Positions 34,405-43,077 of a DNA stretch of 64,000 nt are shown piece by piece. The number at the start of each line of letters is the position of its first letter. Positions within the stretch are counted from its first letter, which is position 1. The DNA lies in the NCBI GenBank assembly GCA_019347575.1, contig JAHWKY010000007.1, forward strand, positions 62,001-126,000, given 5' to 3'. This DNA is from Actinomycetota bacterium. Its GTDB lineage: Bacteria; Actinomycetota; Nitriliruptoria; Nitriliruptorales; Nitriliruptoraceae. Made by a program: the position numbers and the translations under genes. The notes under the pieces were generated by a model. The model made no database searches. It was given only the letters and a program-made list of their open reading frames with translations, and had not been told where the DNA came from.

Positions 34405-35139
34405 CTACTCCGCGAACGAGGTGGCGCGCGGGACGTAGTCGTACGGCTGGAACTCGTTGATCTGGCCGGCGATCGCGATGCCGCCAGGCTCCCCGGTCTG
34501 CGGTGGTTCGGGGCCGGGGCTGGTCAGGAATCCCACGAGGCGCCACCGGCCCCTCTCCCACACCAGTTCCACCTCCGTCGTACTCCAGGCGGGTTGCACG
34601 AGCGTCTGACCGCCCGCCATGACGATCCCCGTCGCCCAGATGGCGATCCGCGCTCGGTCGCGTGAGTACGCCCGCACCGTCCATCCGGCCGGCGTCGTCC
34701 GCCAGACGAACCCCATGTCGTTCCCAGCCCCCGACGCCAGCGGGAGGTTGGTCGAGATGGTGACCGCGACCTGCTCGAGGACCTGGCGCAGCTCGTCTTC
34801 GGCCTCCGTTGCCGCGAACTCGTCGAGGAGTTCGTGACGCTGTACCGGATCGAGAAGACCAGGGCCGTCAAGAGCCAGGCCGTAGGCAGTGGCCGCTTCG
34901 ATGGCGCCCTCCTTCGTACGGTCGAAGGCGCCGAGCGACGAACTTGGGTGGTCTTCGGCTGCGGCGTGTTCTTGGACCTGCGTGCTTCTCGCTTCGGTCT
35001 GTGCCGCTTCATCGGTCGAGCCGCTTGCAGTATCCGGTTGCTTGGGGGAAGGGACCACGGTCCGACCGGTGAGCAGTCCGAGGACGAAGACCGCCACCAC
35101 CGCGAGGGAGAGGGGGAGGATCCTGCGACGCGCTGTCAT
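34405..35139 (-). CDS. membrane-anchored VirB8/TcpC-like conjugation protein
   Basis: 244 aa. One N-terminal membrane helix at about 7-24 with a polar linker (25-75) and an extracytoplasmic alpha/beta domain (about 80-235, NTF2-like pattern with TVRAYSRDRARIAIWATGIV and TTEVELVWERGRWRLVGF). This fits the TcpC/VirB8 class that bridges the channel to the wall. ATG overlaps the pilin-like gene stop (ATGA); 3 bp separate its stop from the VirB6-like start. Assignment rests on topology and position. Confidence 0.65.
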   Translation of the reverse strand: MTARRRILPLSLAVVAVFVLGLLTGRTVVPSPKQPDTASGSTDEAAQTEARSTQVQEHAAAEDHPSSSLGAFDRTKEGAIEAATAYGLALDGPGLLDPVQRHELLDEFAATEAEDELRQVLEQVAVTISTNLPLASGAGNDMGFVWRTTPAGWTVRAYSRDRARIAIWATGIVMAGGQTLVQPAWSTTEVELVWERGRWRLVGFLTSPGPEPPQTGEPGGIAIAGQINEFQPYDYVPRATSFAE

Positions 35140-35432
35140 CGGACCGTGGTCCCCGTGTCGAAGAAGAAGTTAATGATCGCCGGGGCGGCACCGATGAGCA
35201 GCGCCGCCAACCCAGCGATGATGACGCCGCGACGCCCCGACACGGCGTACTGGTAGTTGTTCGAGTTGGACGCCAGCGCCCACGTCACCGCCGACACGAC
35301 CAGAGCGATGAGCGCGAGGATCAGCCCCCACCCCATGATCCCGTCGGTGAGCTGCTGCAGGACCTGCCCTCCCGGTAGATGGCTCGGGTCGGGGTCACCC
35401 GCGACCTGGGCGAGCGTCAGCGGTGGGGTCAC
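35136..35432 (-). CDS. small two-TM VirB2/pilin-like protein
   Basis: 98 aa with two membrane helices, about 34-53 (GLILALIALVVSAVTWAL) and 68-88 (RRGVIIAGLAALLIGAAPAI), separated by a short loop with Asn/Gln/Tyr residues (SNNYQYA). Size and layout match VirB2/TrbC-type conjugative pilins or DUF6112 proteins. GTG 35432 has a strong GGAGGAGG. It is the first gene of the secretion operon and starts divergently from the transglycosylase. Confidence 0.7.
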   Translation of the reverse strand: MTPPLTLAQVAGDPDPSHLPGGQVLQQLTDGIMGWGLILALIALVVSAVTWALASNSNNYQYAVSGRRGVIIAGLAALLIGAAPAIINFFFDTGTTVR

Positions 35433-35673
35433 GACGGTTCCTCCTCCTCGGACCTATGGAGAGGGACGGCGACTCGCGTCTTCTGCTCCCGTGAATGAGA
35501 AGGCCGATTCCGGGGTCGCGGTGTGACAACGAATTCGAACGGAACACGGAGACGGTCGGTGCTCTTGGGTGAGGCATGCGGTGCGCCGATGGCTGCCACG
35601 AGACGGCTGTCACGTTCGGGATGCCTACAGGGCCTTCTCTCCCTGTCGGGCGCGATGAGCAAGGAGCCGCGAC

Positions 35674-36741
35674 ATGGTCCGCGTCGCCTGGTCCCTCCTC
35701 GCGGGCTTCGGACTTCTCCTCGGGCTGCCCGTCGTGGCGGGACTCGCTGCGGTGGGATCGATCGATACGCCCTCGCAAGACGCAGTGGACGAGGTGCCGT
35801 CGGCCTTCCTCGCCCTCTACCAGGACGCCGTCGCGACTCGATGCCCGTCGTTGCCGTGGTCGGTACTCGCAGCCATCGGCGGCATCGAGTCAGACCACGG
35901 ACGAAGCGGCGGCGCGCAGCTCCTCCCGGACGGCCGAGTGATGCCTCCTGTCCTCGGTCCCGTCCTCGACGGCACTGACGGGACACGCGTTGTCCTGGAC
36001 ACGGATCAAGGGCACCACGACGGCGACGCCGTCTTCGACCGCGCGGTCGGGCCCATGCAGTTCATCCCGGCGACCTGGCAGGCCTACGGCGTTGATGCGT
36101 CCGGCGACCGCATCACTGATCCCCACAACGCCGTCGACGCGGCGCACGCGGCAGCGGTCTACCTGTGCGCGAGCGGAGCTACGGACCCGCCTCGACTCCC
36201 CGACGCGATCTGGGCGTACAACAACTCGTGGGACTACGTCGAGCGGGTCATGACGCTGGCGGCCCGCTACTCAAGCGCCGGATCACCCGGTTTCGTCACC
36301 GCCTCGCCGACCCTCGTGGCGATGGTGCTCGCCAACCCCAGACTGGAGATCTACGACGCGGGGAGAGCGGACATCGCTGCGGGGCGCATCGATGCGCGCG
36401 TCCTCCAGGTCTTGCAACTCGCGAGTGAACGACACACGCTTACGATCACGAGCCTCCGCACCGGCCATTCACGCTGCGTCGGAGGCGGCGACTTCGACGG
36501 CTGCCGGACCTCGCACCACTGGTACGGCCGCGCGGCCGATATAGCAGTCGTCGACGACCGTCCGGTCCATACGACCAATCAGCTGGCTCGCGGACTCGTG
36601 GAGTGGCTTGCGGCACTCGACTCGGGCCTTCGACCGACGGAGATCGGAACACCGTGGGCGGATCTGGGGGTCGCCCCGTTCTTCAGCGACTCGGATCATC
36701 GCGATCACGTGCACCTTGGCTATCGATCCAACCCCGGCTAG
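35674..36741 (+). CDS. secreted lytic transglycosylase with M15-like peptidase domain
   Basis: 355 aa. Signal peptide at 1-30. Transglycosylase domain at about 45-200 with catalytic Glu72 (GGIESDHG) and GPMQFIPATW at 126-135. The C-terminal domain at about 220-355 has zinc-ligand-like HHWYGRAADIAV and DHRDHVHLG, as in D-Ala-D-Ala/LD-carboxypeptidases of the M15 type. Together they would open a hole in peptidoglycan for the conjugation channel, a VirB1-like role. ATG has GGAG 7 bp upstream. It is divergent from the secretion operon with a shared 241-bp control region. Confidence 0.88.
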   Translation: MVRVAWSLLAGFGLLLGLPVVAGLAAVGSIDTPSQDAVDEVPSAFLALYQDAVATRCPSLPWSVLAAIGGIESDHGRSGGAQLLPDGRVMPPVLGPVLDGTDGTRVVLDTDQGHHDGDAVFDRAVGPMQFIPATWQAYGVDASGDRITDPHNAVDAAHAAAVYLCASGATDPPRLPDAIWAYNNSWDYVERVMTLAARYSSAGSPGFVTASPTLVAMVLANPRLEIYDAGRADIAAGRIDARVLQVLQLASERHTLTITSLRTGHSRCVGGGDFDGCRTSHHWYGRAADIAVVDDRPVHTTNQLARGLVEWLAALDSGLRPTEIGTPWADLGVAPFFSDSDHRDHVHLGYRSNPG

Positions 36742-36786
36742 CGGTGACGGGCTACCCGGCGAGTCACCATGACGAAAGGAACCACG

Positions 36787-37416
36787 ATGGTCGAGGCTCC
36801 TCGCCAACCCACCCACCCGGAGACCATGCGGTCAGGGGGCAAGGCCGGTACCGCCCAGACTGCCCAAGCAGTCAGCACCTCTCACCGAGGTCTCCCCTTC
36901 CAAGCCGCGCGTCCATCGCCAGAGGTCCCAACCCGGAAACATCCCGGGCGCGTGCTCGATGCCTTGTTGGCGGCCTCCGCGCCGGCCATCGTCATCGCCG
37001 ACGCGACCCTGGCATGGAGGGGCGGCGACTCCATCGCCAGGCTCGAGGCCGTCGTCTTCCTCGTAGTCGGGCTGCCGTGGATCGCGGTCCTTCCGGTCAT
37101 CGTGCGGGCGTGGCTCCGTCGAACTGGTCTCCCGAACCCCGGACAGTTCCTGCACGGTGCGCGCCGTTCGCACCGGCAAAGCGGCCCAATGGGCGACTTC
37201 GTACTGATCGTTGTAGCTGCGCTGGCGTCGATTCCCCTCTTCTATGCCTCGACGATCGCGCCCAGCGATGACATCGGCGTGCTCCTCATGGCGGCCGTGC
37301 CGTTCTCGATGGCCGTCGGCACATTGCTCACAGTCTCGAGACCTCGCGAGCCAGCGGCCCCAGACCTAAGCCACCTCGAGTCACATGGGGACCGTGCCGG
37401 TGGCTGGTTACCCTGA
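36787..37416 (+). CDS. hypothetical four-helix membrane protein
   Basis: 209 aa. A polar N-terminus of about 55 residues is followed by helices at about 58-74, 85-103, 140-157 and 163-180, with RR-rich loops. No family recognised. ATG 36787 (AAGGA 8 bp upstream) is preferred over ATG 36769. It follows the transglycosylase by 45 bp and may be an accessory of the transfer channel or an entry-exclusion protein (position only). Confidence 0.6.
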   Translation: MVEAPRQPTHPETMRSGGKAGTAQTAQAVSTSHRGLPFQAARPSPEVPTRKHPGRVLDALLAASAPAIVIADATLAWRGGDSIARLEAVVFLVVGLPWIAVLPVIVRAWLRRTGLPNPGQFLHGARRSHRQSGPMGDFVLIVVAALASIPLFYASTIAPSDDIGVLLMAAVPFSMAVGTLLTVSRPREPAAPDLSHLESHGDRAGGWLP

Positions 37417-37446
37417 GCTCCAGGGCGACATGTCGGGGGTGATCCT

Positions 37447-38691
37447 GTGGACTTCCGTTCACTCGAGCAGTGGTTGGATGAGCGCCGCCGTACCGAACTG
37501 TTCTTCGTTGGCTTGGACGAGTTCACGGACCTTGAGATCCGTCCGAGTGGAGATAGATCCGGCTTCAACTACTTCTTCGATGTCAAGCAGAGGCGCCTGA
37601 TCAAGGAGTTCGTCATTGACGAGACGGACCGAACGATCACCTACTGCGAGGTGACACTCATCGCCAAGGGCGAGAAGTTCGAGCCGCGCCTGTTCCTCAA
37701 GAAGGACAACAAGACGAAGGCCGGATTCAAGCGAGGTCAGGAGCAGCTCCGGAACCAGGAGGAGCACATCCTCGTTAAGACAGCGGTCAATCTTGATCCA
37801 TGCCACGAGAACTTCTGGCAGCTCGTCTCGTTCCTCGCCGCCTTGAAGGAGGTCGAATTCCCGGGCGAGCCCGTGGCAGTCGTGCCGCAGGACCTGCGAG
37901 ACCTCACGTCTGTGCTGGCCGATGCCGACACCAGCGAGGCCCGCCGGGTCGTTCAGAGTGCCATGCGTGGCCGACTGACGGAGGCTGACGTTCGTCTCCT
38001 CGTCGATCGCCGCGCTGCCCTCGACGAGTTCAACCATCTGATCGAGGATCCCGACTACCTGGCAGCCCGGATCGAGCAGACGGGAGCACGAGGAGAGGAG
38101 CCCATGTGGCAGGCATTCTTTGAGGAGCACCCATGGATTTTCGGTTATGGGCTCAAGCTGGTGGCTTGCGAGGGCTTCGACGACACGAAACTGGAGCAGT
38201 ACACGACGGGTGCTGATGCCTTCTCCCGAACGGGCGACAGAATCGATGGTCTCATGATCACGTTGGGCCTGATCCAGTCGCTCATGTTCGTCGAAATCAA
38301 GAAGGCCTCGGAGGATCTCCTCAACCCGAAGGAGTACCGGTCGGGTATCTACCGCCCTTCGGCTGAGCTGTCCGGTGCGGTCAGCCAAGTTCAGGTGACT
38401 GCGCATCGGGCTGTCAAGGGATTGTCGGACCTCGCGACACAGAAGGACAGGAAGGGATGGCCGCTCAGGGAAGTGGGGACAGTTGAGCCTCGGAAGGTAA
38501 TCGTCATCGGCCAGCTGCAGCAGTTCAGCCGCAACGGCGTCGTCAATGAGGACCTGTACAGGAGCTTTGAACTCTATCGTCGTTCGATTCACGATGTAGA
38601 GATCATCACCTTCGACGAACTACTCGAACGCGCACGATTCATCGCTCGGCATGAGACTGCGGATGGGTCGACGGATGCCGGTGGAGGCTGA
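37447..38691 (+). CDS. sduA: Shedu antiphage nuclease SduA (DUF4263)
   Basis: 414-aa single-gene defence protein. The C-terminal DUF4263 nuclease domain at about 220-395 has MWQAFFEEHPWIFGYGL, the PD-ExK-type pair Asp267 (IDGLM) and VEIKK at 282-286, and the family tail VEIITFDELLERARFIA. The N-terminal 200 residues, beta-rich then helical, are the usual Shedu sensor region. Shedu cuts DNA on phage challenge. GTG start after GGGGGTGA. It lies right after the conjugation genes as cargo. All visible active-site residues are kept. Confidence 0.88.
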   Translation: MDFRSLEQWLDERRRTELFFVGLDEFTDLEIRPSGDRSGFNYFFDVKQRRLIKEFVIDETDRTITYCEVTLIAKGEKFEPRLFLKKDNKTKAGFKRGQEQLRNQEEHILVKTAVNLDPCHENFWQLVSFLAALKEVEFPGEPVAVVPQDLRDLTSVLADADTSEARRVVQSAMRGRLTEADVRLLVDRRAALDEFNHLIEDPDYLAARIEQTGARGEEPMWQAFFEEHPWIFGYGLKLVACEGFDDTKLEQYTTGADAFSRTGDRIDGLMITLGLIQSLMFVEIKKASEDLLNPKEYRSGIYRPSAELSGAVSQVQVTAHRAVKGLSDLATQKDRKGWPLREVGTVEPRKVIVIGQLQQFSRNGVVNEDLYRSFELYRRSIHDVEIITFDELLERARFIARHETADGSTDAGGG

Positions 38692-39334
38692 GCCAATATC
38701 GCGACCGCTCCAACGGTCGGAGGACCTCCCGGGTACAACAGCCATCGGATGAGGTCCGCCGGTCCGAATCTCGTACGGACCAGTCGAGGCCGCCTTAGGC
38801 CGGGAAGCGAAATCCGCAATCGGCTTGCTCACTTACCCGCGTGCTAGGACTGCGGATTCGAGTCCCGATGCGAACGGGTGCACGAGCGTGATGGCGGTGT
38901 GTAGCGCCGCCTCGGTCTCGAGCGTGCCGCGGCTGGCTGGCGCGGTACCTACCTACAACACCCCCGCCGACGCCTGACGGCTGCAGATCATCCGCCGCGA
39001 ACTCGGACTCGCAGGACGGAGGGGAAGACCGACCCGACGACACCCCAACGGCGACGTCACAGCCGCTGCGTAGCATGCACGATCAGGAGCTGCGTCCAGT
39101 GGCGCTGTTACGCCGGGACCTGGGACGCGGCCGTCGTCGACACCGCTGGGCTCTACTGCTATGAGGGGCTCGATGCAACCTAGACGAGCTATCGCCGTTG
39201 TGCCGGCATCCCGACGGCCTACGAGCTCGAGCGTGTGCTGTACCGGGTGTGTAAGGAGTCGCAGAGCCTGCGGGAGACGCCGCCACACCCATCCCTCACG
39301 ACGTCGAACAGAACTCGGCGGCACTGGCTAAACG
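38692..39334. other. 643-bp region with a decayed ORF
   Basis: No intact gene. From about 39100 to 39330 the plus strand reads protein-like (WDAAVVDTAGLYCYEGLDAT, stop, then TAYELERVLYRVCKESQSLR), which suggests a small gene broken by a stop. Around 38961-39075 another short stretch gives LQIIRRELGLAGRRGRP. A tRNA-T-arm-like GGATTCGAGTCCC occurs at about 38854, but no cloverleaf could be built. Likely site of past insertions or deletions. Confidence 0.4.
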
Positions 39335-39979
39335 TTAGTAGGTCCTGACATCAATGACGACCGAGGCTGGATCGTCGACGAGATATGGCACGGTCAACTC
39401 CACGATGGGCTCAGCGGGGGCCACACGGCACCGCTGCCGCCACGGATAGTCCGAGATTCGGCTGAATGTGCCGACCCCCCGCGTGTAGTTTGCGCCGGGG
39501 TGAACAGCACCGCTGTTGAGAGGTGACAACTCCACAGCGTCCCCGAACCGCGCGAGAAGTCGTTCCGTGCTGACGACAAGGATGTCGTGTTGACGGTCCC
39601 GATATGGCGGGGCGTGACGCAGGCGATCTAGGCGCTTCCTGGTAAGCCAAAAAAACACTCTCCCGTTGAGCGTTCGATACCATTCGTCCTCGGTCATGCC
39701 GAAGAGAGTCCTCCTGAGCACGGTCTCGTTAATTGGCTTGTTATCTCGGATCCAAGCTGTGCCGTACCGAGGATGCTCAATCCGAACTGACTCCGGTCGG
39801 CGCCTAGCCTCGATCGTCTCACGCTCCGGGCCCTCGATCCCGTACAGATCAAGTAGAGCGGTGGTTGAGCGAAGTCCAAAGCGCTGAATACTTGCCCACG
39901 ATCCTTCCTCCGCCATGTGGAACAGGGTTGGCCAGCGCTCGACCATGTAGCCAACCGTCAGAACGTCCGAAGTCACCAC
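39335..39979 (-). CDS. DUF7002-like, possibly ADP-ribosyltransferase-fold protein
   Basis: 214 aa. The N-terminus LFHMAEEGSWASIQRFGLRSTTALLDL (about 20-46, shown in parts) has the His plus SI..GL..T pattern seen in DarT/DUF4433, Tpt1 and other ART-like folds and matches what I recall of the DUF7002 family. A middle segment WIRDNKPINETVLRRTLFGM and a C-terminal region VFFWLTRKRLDRL, SPLNSGAV follow. It overlaps the PurA/Z-like stop by 7 bp (or 4 bp from GTG 39976). With a macro domain encoded in the same operon it could be the transferase half of an ADP-ribosylation pair. Catalysis is not proven. Confidence 0.6.
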   Translation of the reverse strand: MVTSDVLTVGYMVERWPTLFHMAEEGSWASIQRFGLRSTTALLDLYGIEGPERETIEARRRPESVRIEHPRYGTAWIRDNKPINETVLRRTLFGMTEDEWYRTLNGRVFFWLTRKRLDRLRHAPPYRDRQHDILVVSTERLLARFGDAVELSPLNSGAVHPGANYTRGVGTFSRISDYPWRQRCRVAPAEPIVELTVPYLVDDPASVVIDVRTY

Positions 39980-41565
39980 TGTCGGCGGTCTATAATGCCG
40001 CGGTACTGCATGAAGCCGGTCGAGATGAGGGATACGCGGGCACCAGTCACCCGCTCAACCTCTTCTATGAAGCGGATAGTTTCGTCTGTCAACTGCTCGA
40101 AACGCCACGCCTCCACGTTTCTGCCGTCCAAGTAGTCGGCGAAGGTGAGTGCGATGTCGGTGGGTGCGTTCAATAGGGCCGCACGCCGCAACAGATCCCA
40201 TTCCGGTTCTCCCACCCGGCGCAGGCGTTGTGTCTTTGAAGTCAGTTCCTTCTCTGCCAAGCCCTTGAGGCCCGACCGTTCCTCGATCTCCTCCCACGTC
40301 AGTTCCGTCGTTAGCGGCCCCGACGTTCCTCCAACACGGATAGGATACGTCCTCACGACGAGAACCACGCGGCGGACGCGAGACGGCGCTATTCCAGCCT
40401 CAGCCAGACAGCCGGCCACGTTGGTGTCTCGTGAGGTGACGTAGGGATATGGGCCATGGAAGAGCGAGAGTCCGGATCCCTGTGTCCCTTCCAACATGAT
40501 CCGCTGCCGTGATGCGTAGGCTTGTTCAAGGATCTCGTACGTCGGTCGAACGTAGGGATGCAGTTCTGGGACGTCCCGAGCGAGCCGAACGTCATCGCCG
40601 CGCATGATCCGGCGAGCGGTGGCGAACCCCGTTCCGGATTTGGTGGAAGCGATGCCACCGAGTTTCTCAGCCTCGCGAGCTTTGTCAGCGTCGTCGATGA
40701 TCATCACTAGGGGGTCGATCGAAAGACGACTGCTACTGACGTCACAGCGTGCGATCTCGTCGAGCAACTCTGGCGGGTACACGACGGCACCTGGACCAAG
40801 GGCGAGCCGAGCATCGCCCGCTTGCGTACCTGACGGTAGGCTGAAGTGCGTGAAGATCTCGCCAGAGGCCAGATAGACTTTGTGTGCTGCGTTTGGTCCA
40901 CCGACTCGAAGCAGCAGGTCGTACTCGGGTGCGAGGTGGAATGCGATGTTGCCCTTCCCCTCGCTGCCATAACTTCCGCCAACGATCACGTCGACGCACG
41001 AAGCATGTTCGCGGTCAAGCAGCCCAAGTTGGGCAGCTACGCGAACGACTACATCGTCCGGACCATCTCGCTCGGTGTCCACAGCGACGTCAGCCATTGC
41101 GCCCAGGTCATCGATTCGCTCCTCCGTAGGGTCGGCGACGACAGCGGCGTACGACGCGGCTTCTTCAAACTCTGCCTCCGAGCGCCGATTCTCGTAGCGC
41201 TCGGCGCACACTTTCCGCGGCGCAGTTACATGCACGTGCCGAACGTCGCGTCCGAATGCCTGGCGAAGACCCTCGATCTGGGCTGCTATGCGCGCGGCGT
41301 CAACTATGACGACTTCCTCGTCTGCGTCGAAGATTCGGCGCGACAAGCCATCTACGACCCAGCGACCGTTCGTGCGCTCATCGAGCTCAGCACCAATGCG
41401 TTGGAGCGTGCCCCGGGTTGGTGTCTGTCCTTCGGCGAGGTGGGGTACGAGAAGATCCCGAGTGGAGAACCGGATTCCACCAAATCGCTCGGCCAGCGAT
41501 CGCGCCAACAGGCTCTTGCCGCCGGCAACAGGGCCAGACACGACGATCACCACGCGCTGCACCAT
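39973..41565 (-). CDS. P-loop kinase-like domain fused to PurA/PurZ-like synthetase
   Basis: 530 aa. Residues 1-185: a small P-loop NTPase with VVSGPVAGGKSLLARSLA, STRDLL and conserved Arg/Asp segments, like nucleotide kinases. Residues 190-530: adenylosuccinate synthetase fold with GGSYGSEGKGN at 196-206, GGPNAAHKV at 222-230, STKSGTGFATARRI near 307, EGTQGSGLSLFHGPYPYVTS at 359-378, VRTYPIRVGGTSGP and TSKTQRLRRVGEPEWD. PurA has Asp in GDEGKGK as catalytic base; here it is Ser201, the change reported for phage PurZ, which makes 2-aminoadenine precursors from dGMP. ATG has AGAGGG upstream. It lies between the macro fusion and the DUF7002-like gene. Substrate unknown. Confidence 0.85.
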   Translation of the reverse strand: MVQRVVIVVSGPVAGGKSLLARSLAERFGGIRFSTRDLLVPHLAEGQTPTRGTLQRIGAELDERTNGRWVVDGLSRRIFDADEEVVIVDAARIAAQIEGLRQAFGRDVRHVHVTAPRKVCAERYENRRSEAEFEEAASYAAVVADPTEERIDDLGAMADVAVDTERDGPDDVVVRVAAQLGLLDREHASCVDVIVGGSYGSEGKGNIAFHLAPEYDLLLRVGGPNAAHKVYLASGEIFTHFSLPSGTQAGDARLALGPGAVVYPPELLDEIARCDVSSSRLSIDPLVMIIDDADKAREAEKLGGIASTKSGTGFATARRIMRGDDVRLARDVPELHPYVRPTYEILEQAYASRQRIMLEGTQGSGLSLFHGPYPYVTSRDTNVAGCLAEAGIAPSRVRRVVLVVRTYPIRVGGTSGPLTTELTWEEIEERSGLKGLAEKELTSKTQRLRRVGEPEWDLLRRAALLNAPTDIALTFADYLDGRNVEAWRFEQLTDETIRFIEEVERVTGARVSLISTGFMQYRGIIDRRQW

Positions 41566-41597
41566 CGGATCCCTCTTCGTGCGCCCGAGGGGACTCG

Positions 41598-42941
41598 TTA
41601 CAGCAGAGCCATCTGGGCGCTGTCGTCAGCATCCTCTGGCATCAGTGCATTCGGAAGGATGTGCACAGTAACCCGAACATGGCGTCGGCTGAGTTCCTCA
41701 AGGATCAGATCTCGTACCTTTGGCCAGGGGGTCCCCCCTTGGCCCGTGCCGATGAGTGGCATGTGCACCTCGGCACGGAGACTTGTCGCCGTCTCTGCCA
41801 AAGATTCGAGGCATTGTCGCAAAGCAGGCAGCCTGAGCCGGGGTTGGTCCGATGGACCGTAGCCAGCCTGCGCGACGAGGCTTGCGATCCACAGGTCGTC
41901 TGCAGCCGGCGCTATGTGTAGTGCTCCGAGTCGCCGCTCCTTCGCCGGCCAATCAGCGTACGCATCCTTCGCGGCGGGAAAGCGCTTCATCAGCGAACGC
42001 GCGAACCCCTGTCCACCCCAGCGCTTCGCGCGGTTGTTGACAACGTGAGCGATGATCGCTCGACCGTCCGTTCGTGGCTGGGACGCATCACCTCTCACAT
42101 ATCGCAGGCCCGCGTCGTCTGGGACGGTCTCAGATGCTGGCTGCAGGAGCCCGATCACGCGCGGGAACCTGTCTCCGGGGTACGGCGGGACGCCTACGGC
42201 TTGGACGCGCAGTTCTTGCCCGTCCCAGATCTCGACGCCGTGGTCGGCGTAGCCGACCGCAGTGCAGCGGGCGAGCACTTCCGCAGATACGACATCTCCG
42301 CTCCGCAGCTCCGGGGTCCAAGCCCTCGAACGGACGGTGTAATCGATCCGGAAGCGCCCGTCATCGGTACGGGCGGCCGCGAACAAACACGCCGGCCGCG
42401 CCGTGAGTCGGATCACACGACGCAAGAGTGCCTCTGTCGACACACCGAACTTGGCCCGAAGATCGAGCAGACGCACTAAGTCGAGGTCCGTCGTCTCACC
42501 AATGGGCAGCGCTCCGGCCGGCATGAGCAGTTCAGCGGCCGCAACGTTGCAGAGAACCTCCAGTTGCCAGTCGTCGGCGCGGCGTTGATCCATGTCCCGA
42601 TAGCGCGTCCGGTCCGCATAGTCATCAAACAGAAGGTGCCCGATTTCGTGGGCCAGCGAGAAGCGGATACGCGCAGGCCGGCGTTGCGGGTTGAACTCGA
42701 TCCGGGGTTTGCCCTCGATGGCTACCAACCGTGCATCGTCCAAGTCTTGGCGTGCAACAACCTCAATGTCGAGCGCGTCCGCAAGCTTGAACGAGTCATA
42801 AGGTGGGCCGGTCCAGCCCTGTTCGATCGCCTGAAGCGCTAGGTCGCGAGCCCGCGTCTCCACCCATTCCAGGGGGTCCTTCGCGCCCTGTTGCTCGAGC
42901 ACTCGAAGCACGGAGGGGTGAGTCCAGTTGATTGCGGTCAC
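41598..42941 (-). CDS. ImmA/IrrE metallopeptidase fused to a macro domain
   Basis: 447 aa from GTG 42941. Residues about 40-190: ImmA/IrrE domain with zinc motif AHEIGH ending at 102 and a downstream helix LEVLCNVAAAELLMP. Residues about 190-260: a beta-rich linker (VRSRAWTPELRSGDVVSAEV). Residues about 275-435: a macro domain of the ALC1/TARG1-like kind with AHVVNNRAKRWGGQGFARSL and MPLIGTGQGG. ImmA/IrrE proteases cut repressors or antitoxins; macro domains bind or remove ADP-ribose. The fusion suggests a sensor that responds to an ADP-ribose-like ligand and cuts a regulator. It is 32 bp upstream of the PurA/Z-like gene. Confidence 0.85.
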   Translation of the reverse strand: MTAINWTHPSVLRVLEQQGAKDPLEWVETRARDLALQAIEQGWTGPPYDSFKLADALDIEVVARQDLDDARLVAIEGKPRIEFNPQRRPARIRFSLAHEIGHLLFDDYADRTRYRDMDQRRADDWQLEVLCNVAAAELLMPAGALPIGETTDLDLVRLLDLRAKFGVSTEALLRRVIRLTARPACLFAAARTDDGRFRIDYTVRSRAWTPELRSGDVVSAEVLARCTAVGYADHGVEIWDGQELRVQAVGVPPYPGDRFPRVIGLLQPASETVPDDAGLRYVRGDASQPRTDGRAIIAHVVNNRAKRWGGQGFARSLMKRFPAAKDAYADWPAKERRLGALHIAPAADDLWIASLVAQAGYGPSDQPRLRLPALRQCLESLAETATSLRAEVHMPLIGTGQGGTPWPKVRDLILEELSRRHVRVTVHILPNALMPEDADDSAQMALL

Positions 42942-43077
42942 GGCACTGGACCTCCACGGCTGGAGAGCGGGTCCTTCCGCAGCGTAGTGACTCGAACGGC
43001 GACCACCAGCGACCTGGCGGGCGTGTTCGTCCGGGCTGCGAGGGCATTGCTCCTACTCGCAAAATGCGGGGCGGGCC

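Noticed and set aside
38840-38880. Possible tRNA or att remnant around GGATTCGAGTCCC
   Set aside because: Only a T-arm-like motif; no acceptor or anticodon stem could be built on either strand, and it does not match tRNA-Arg.
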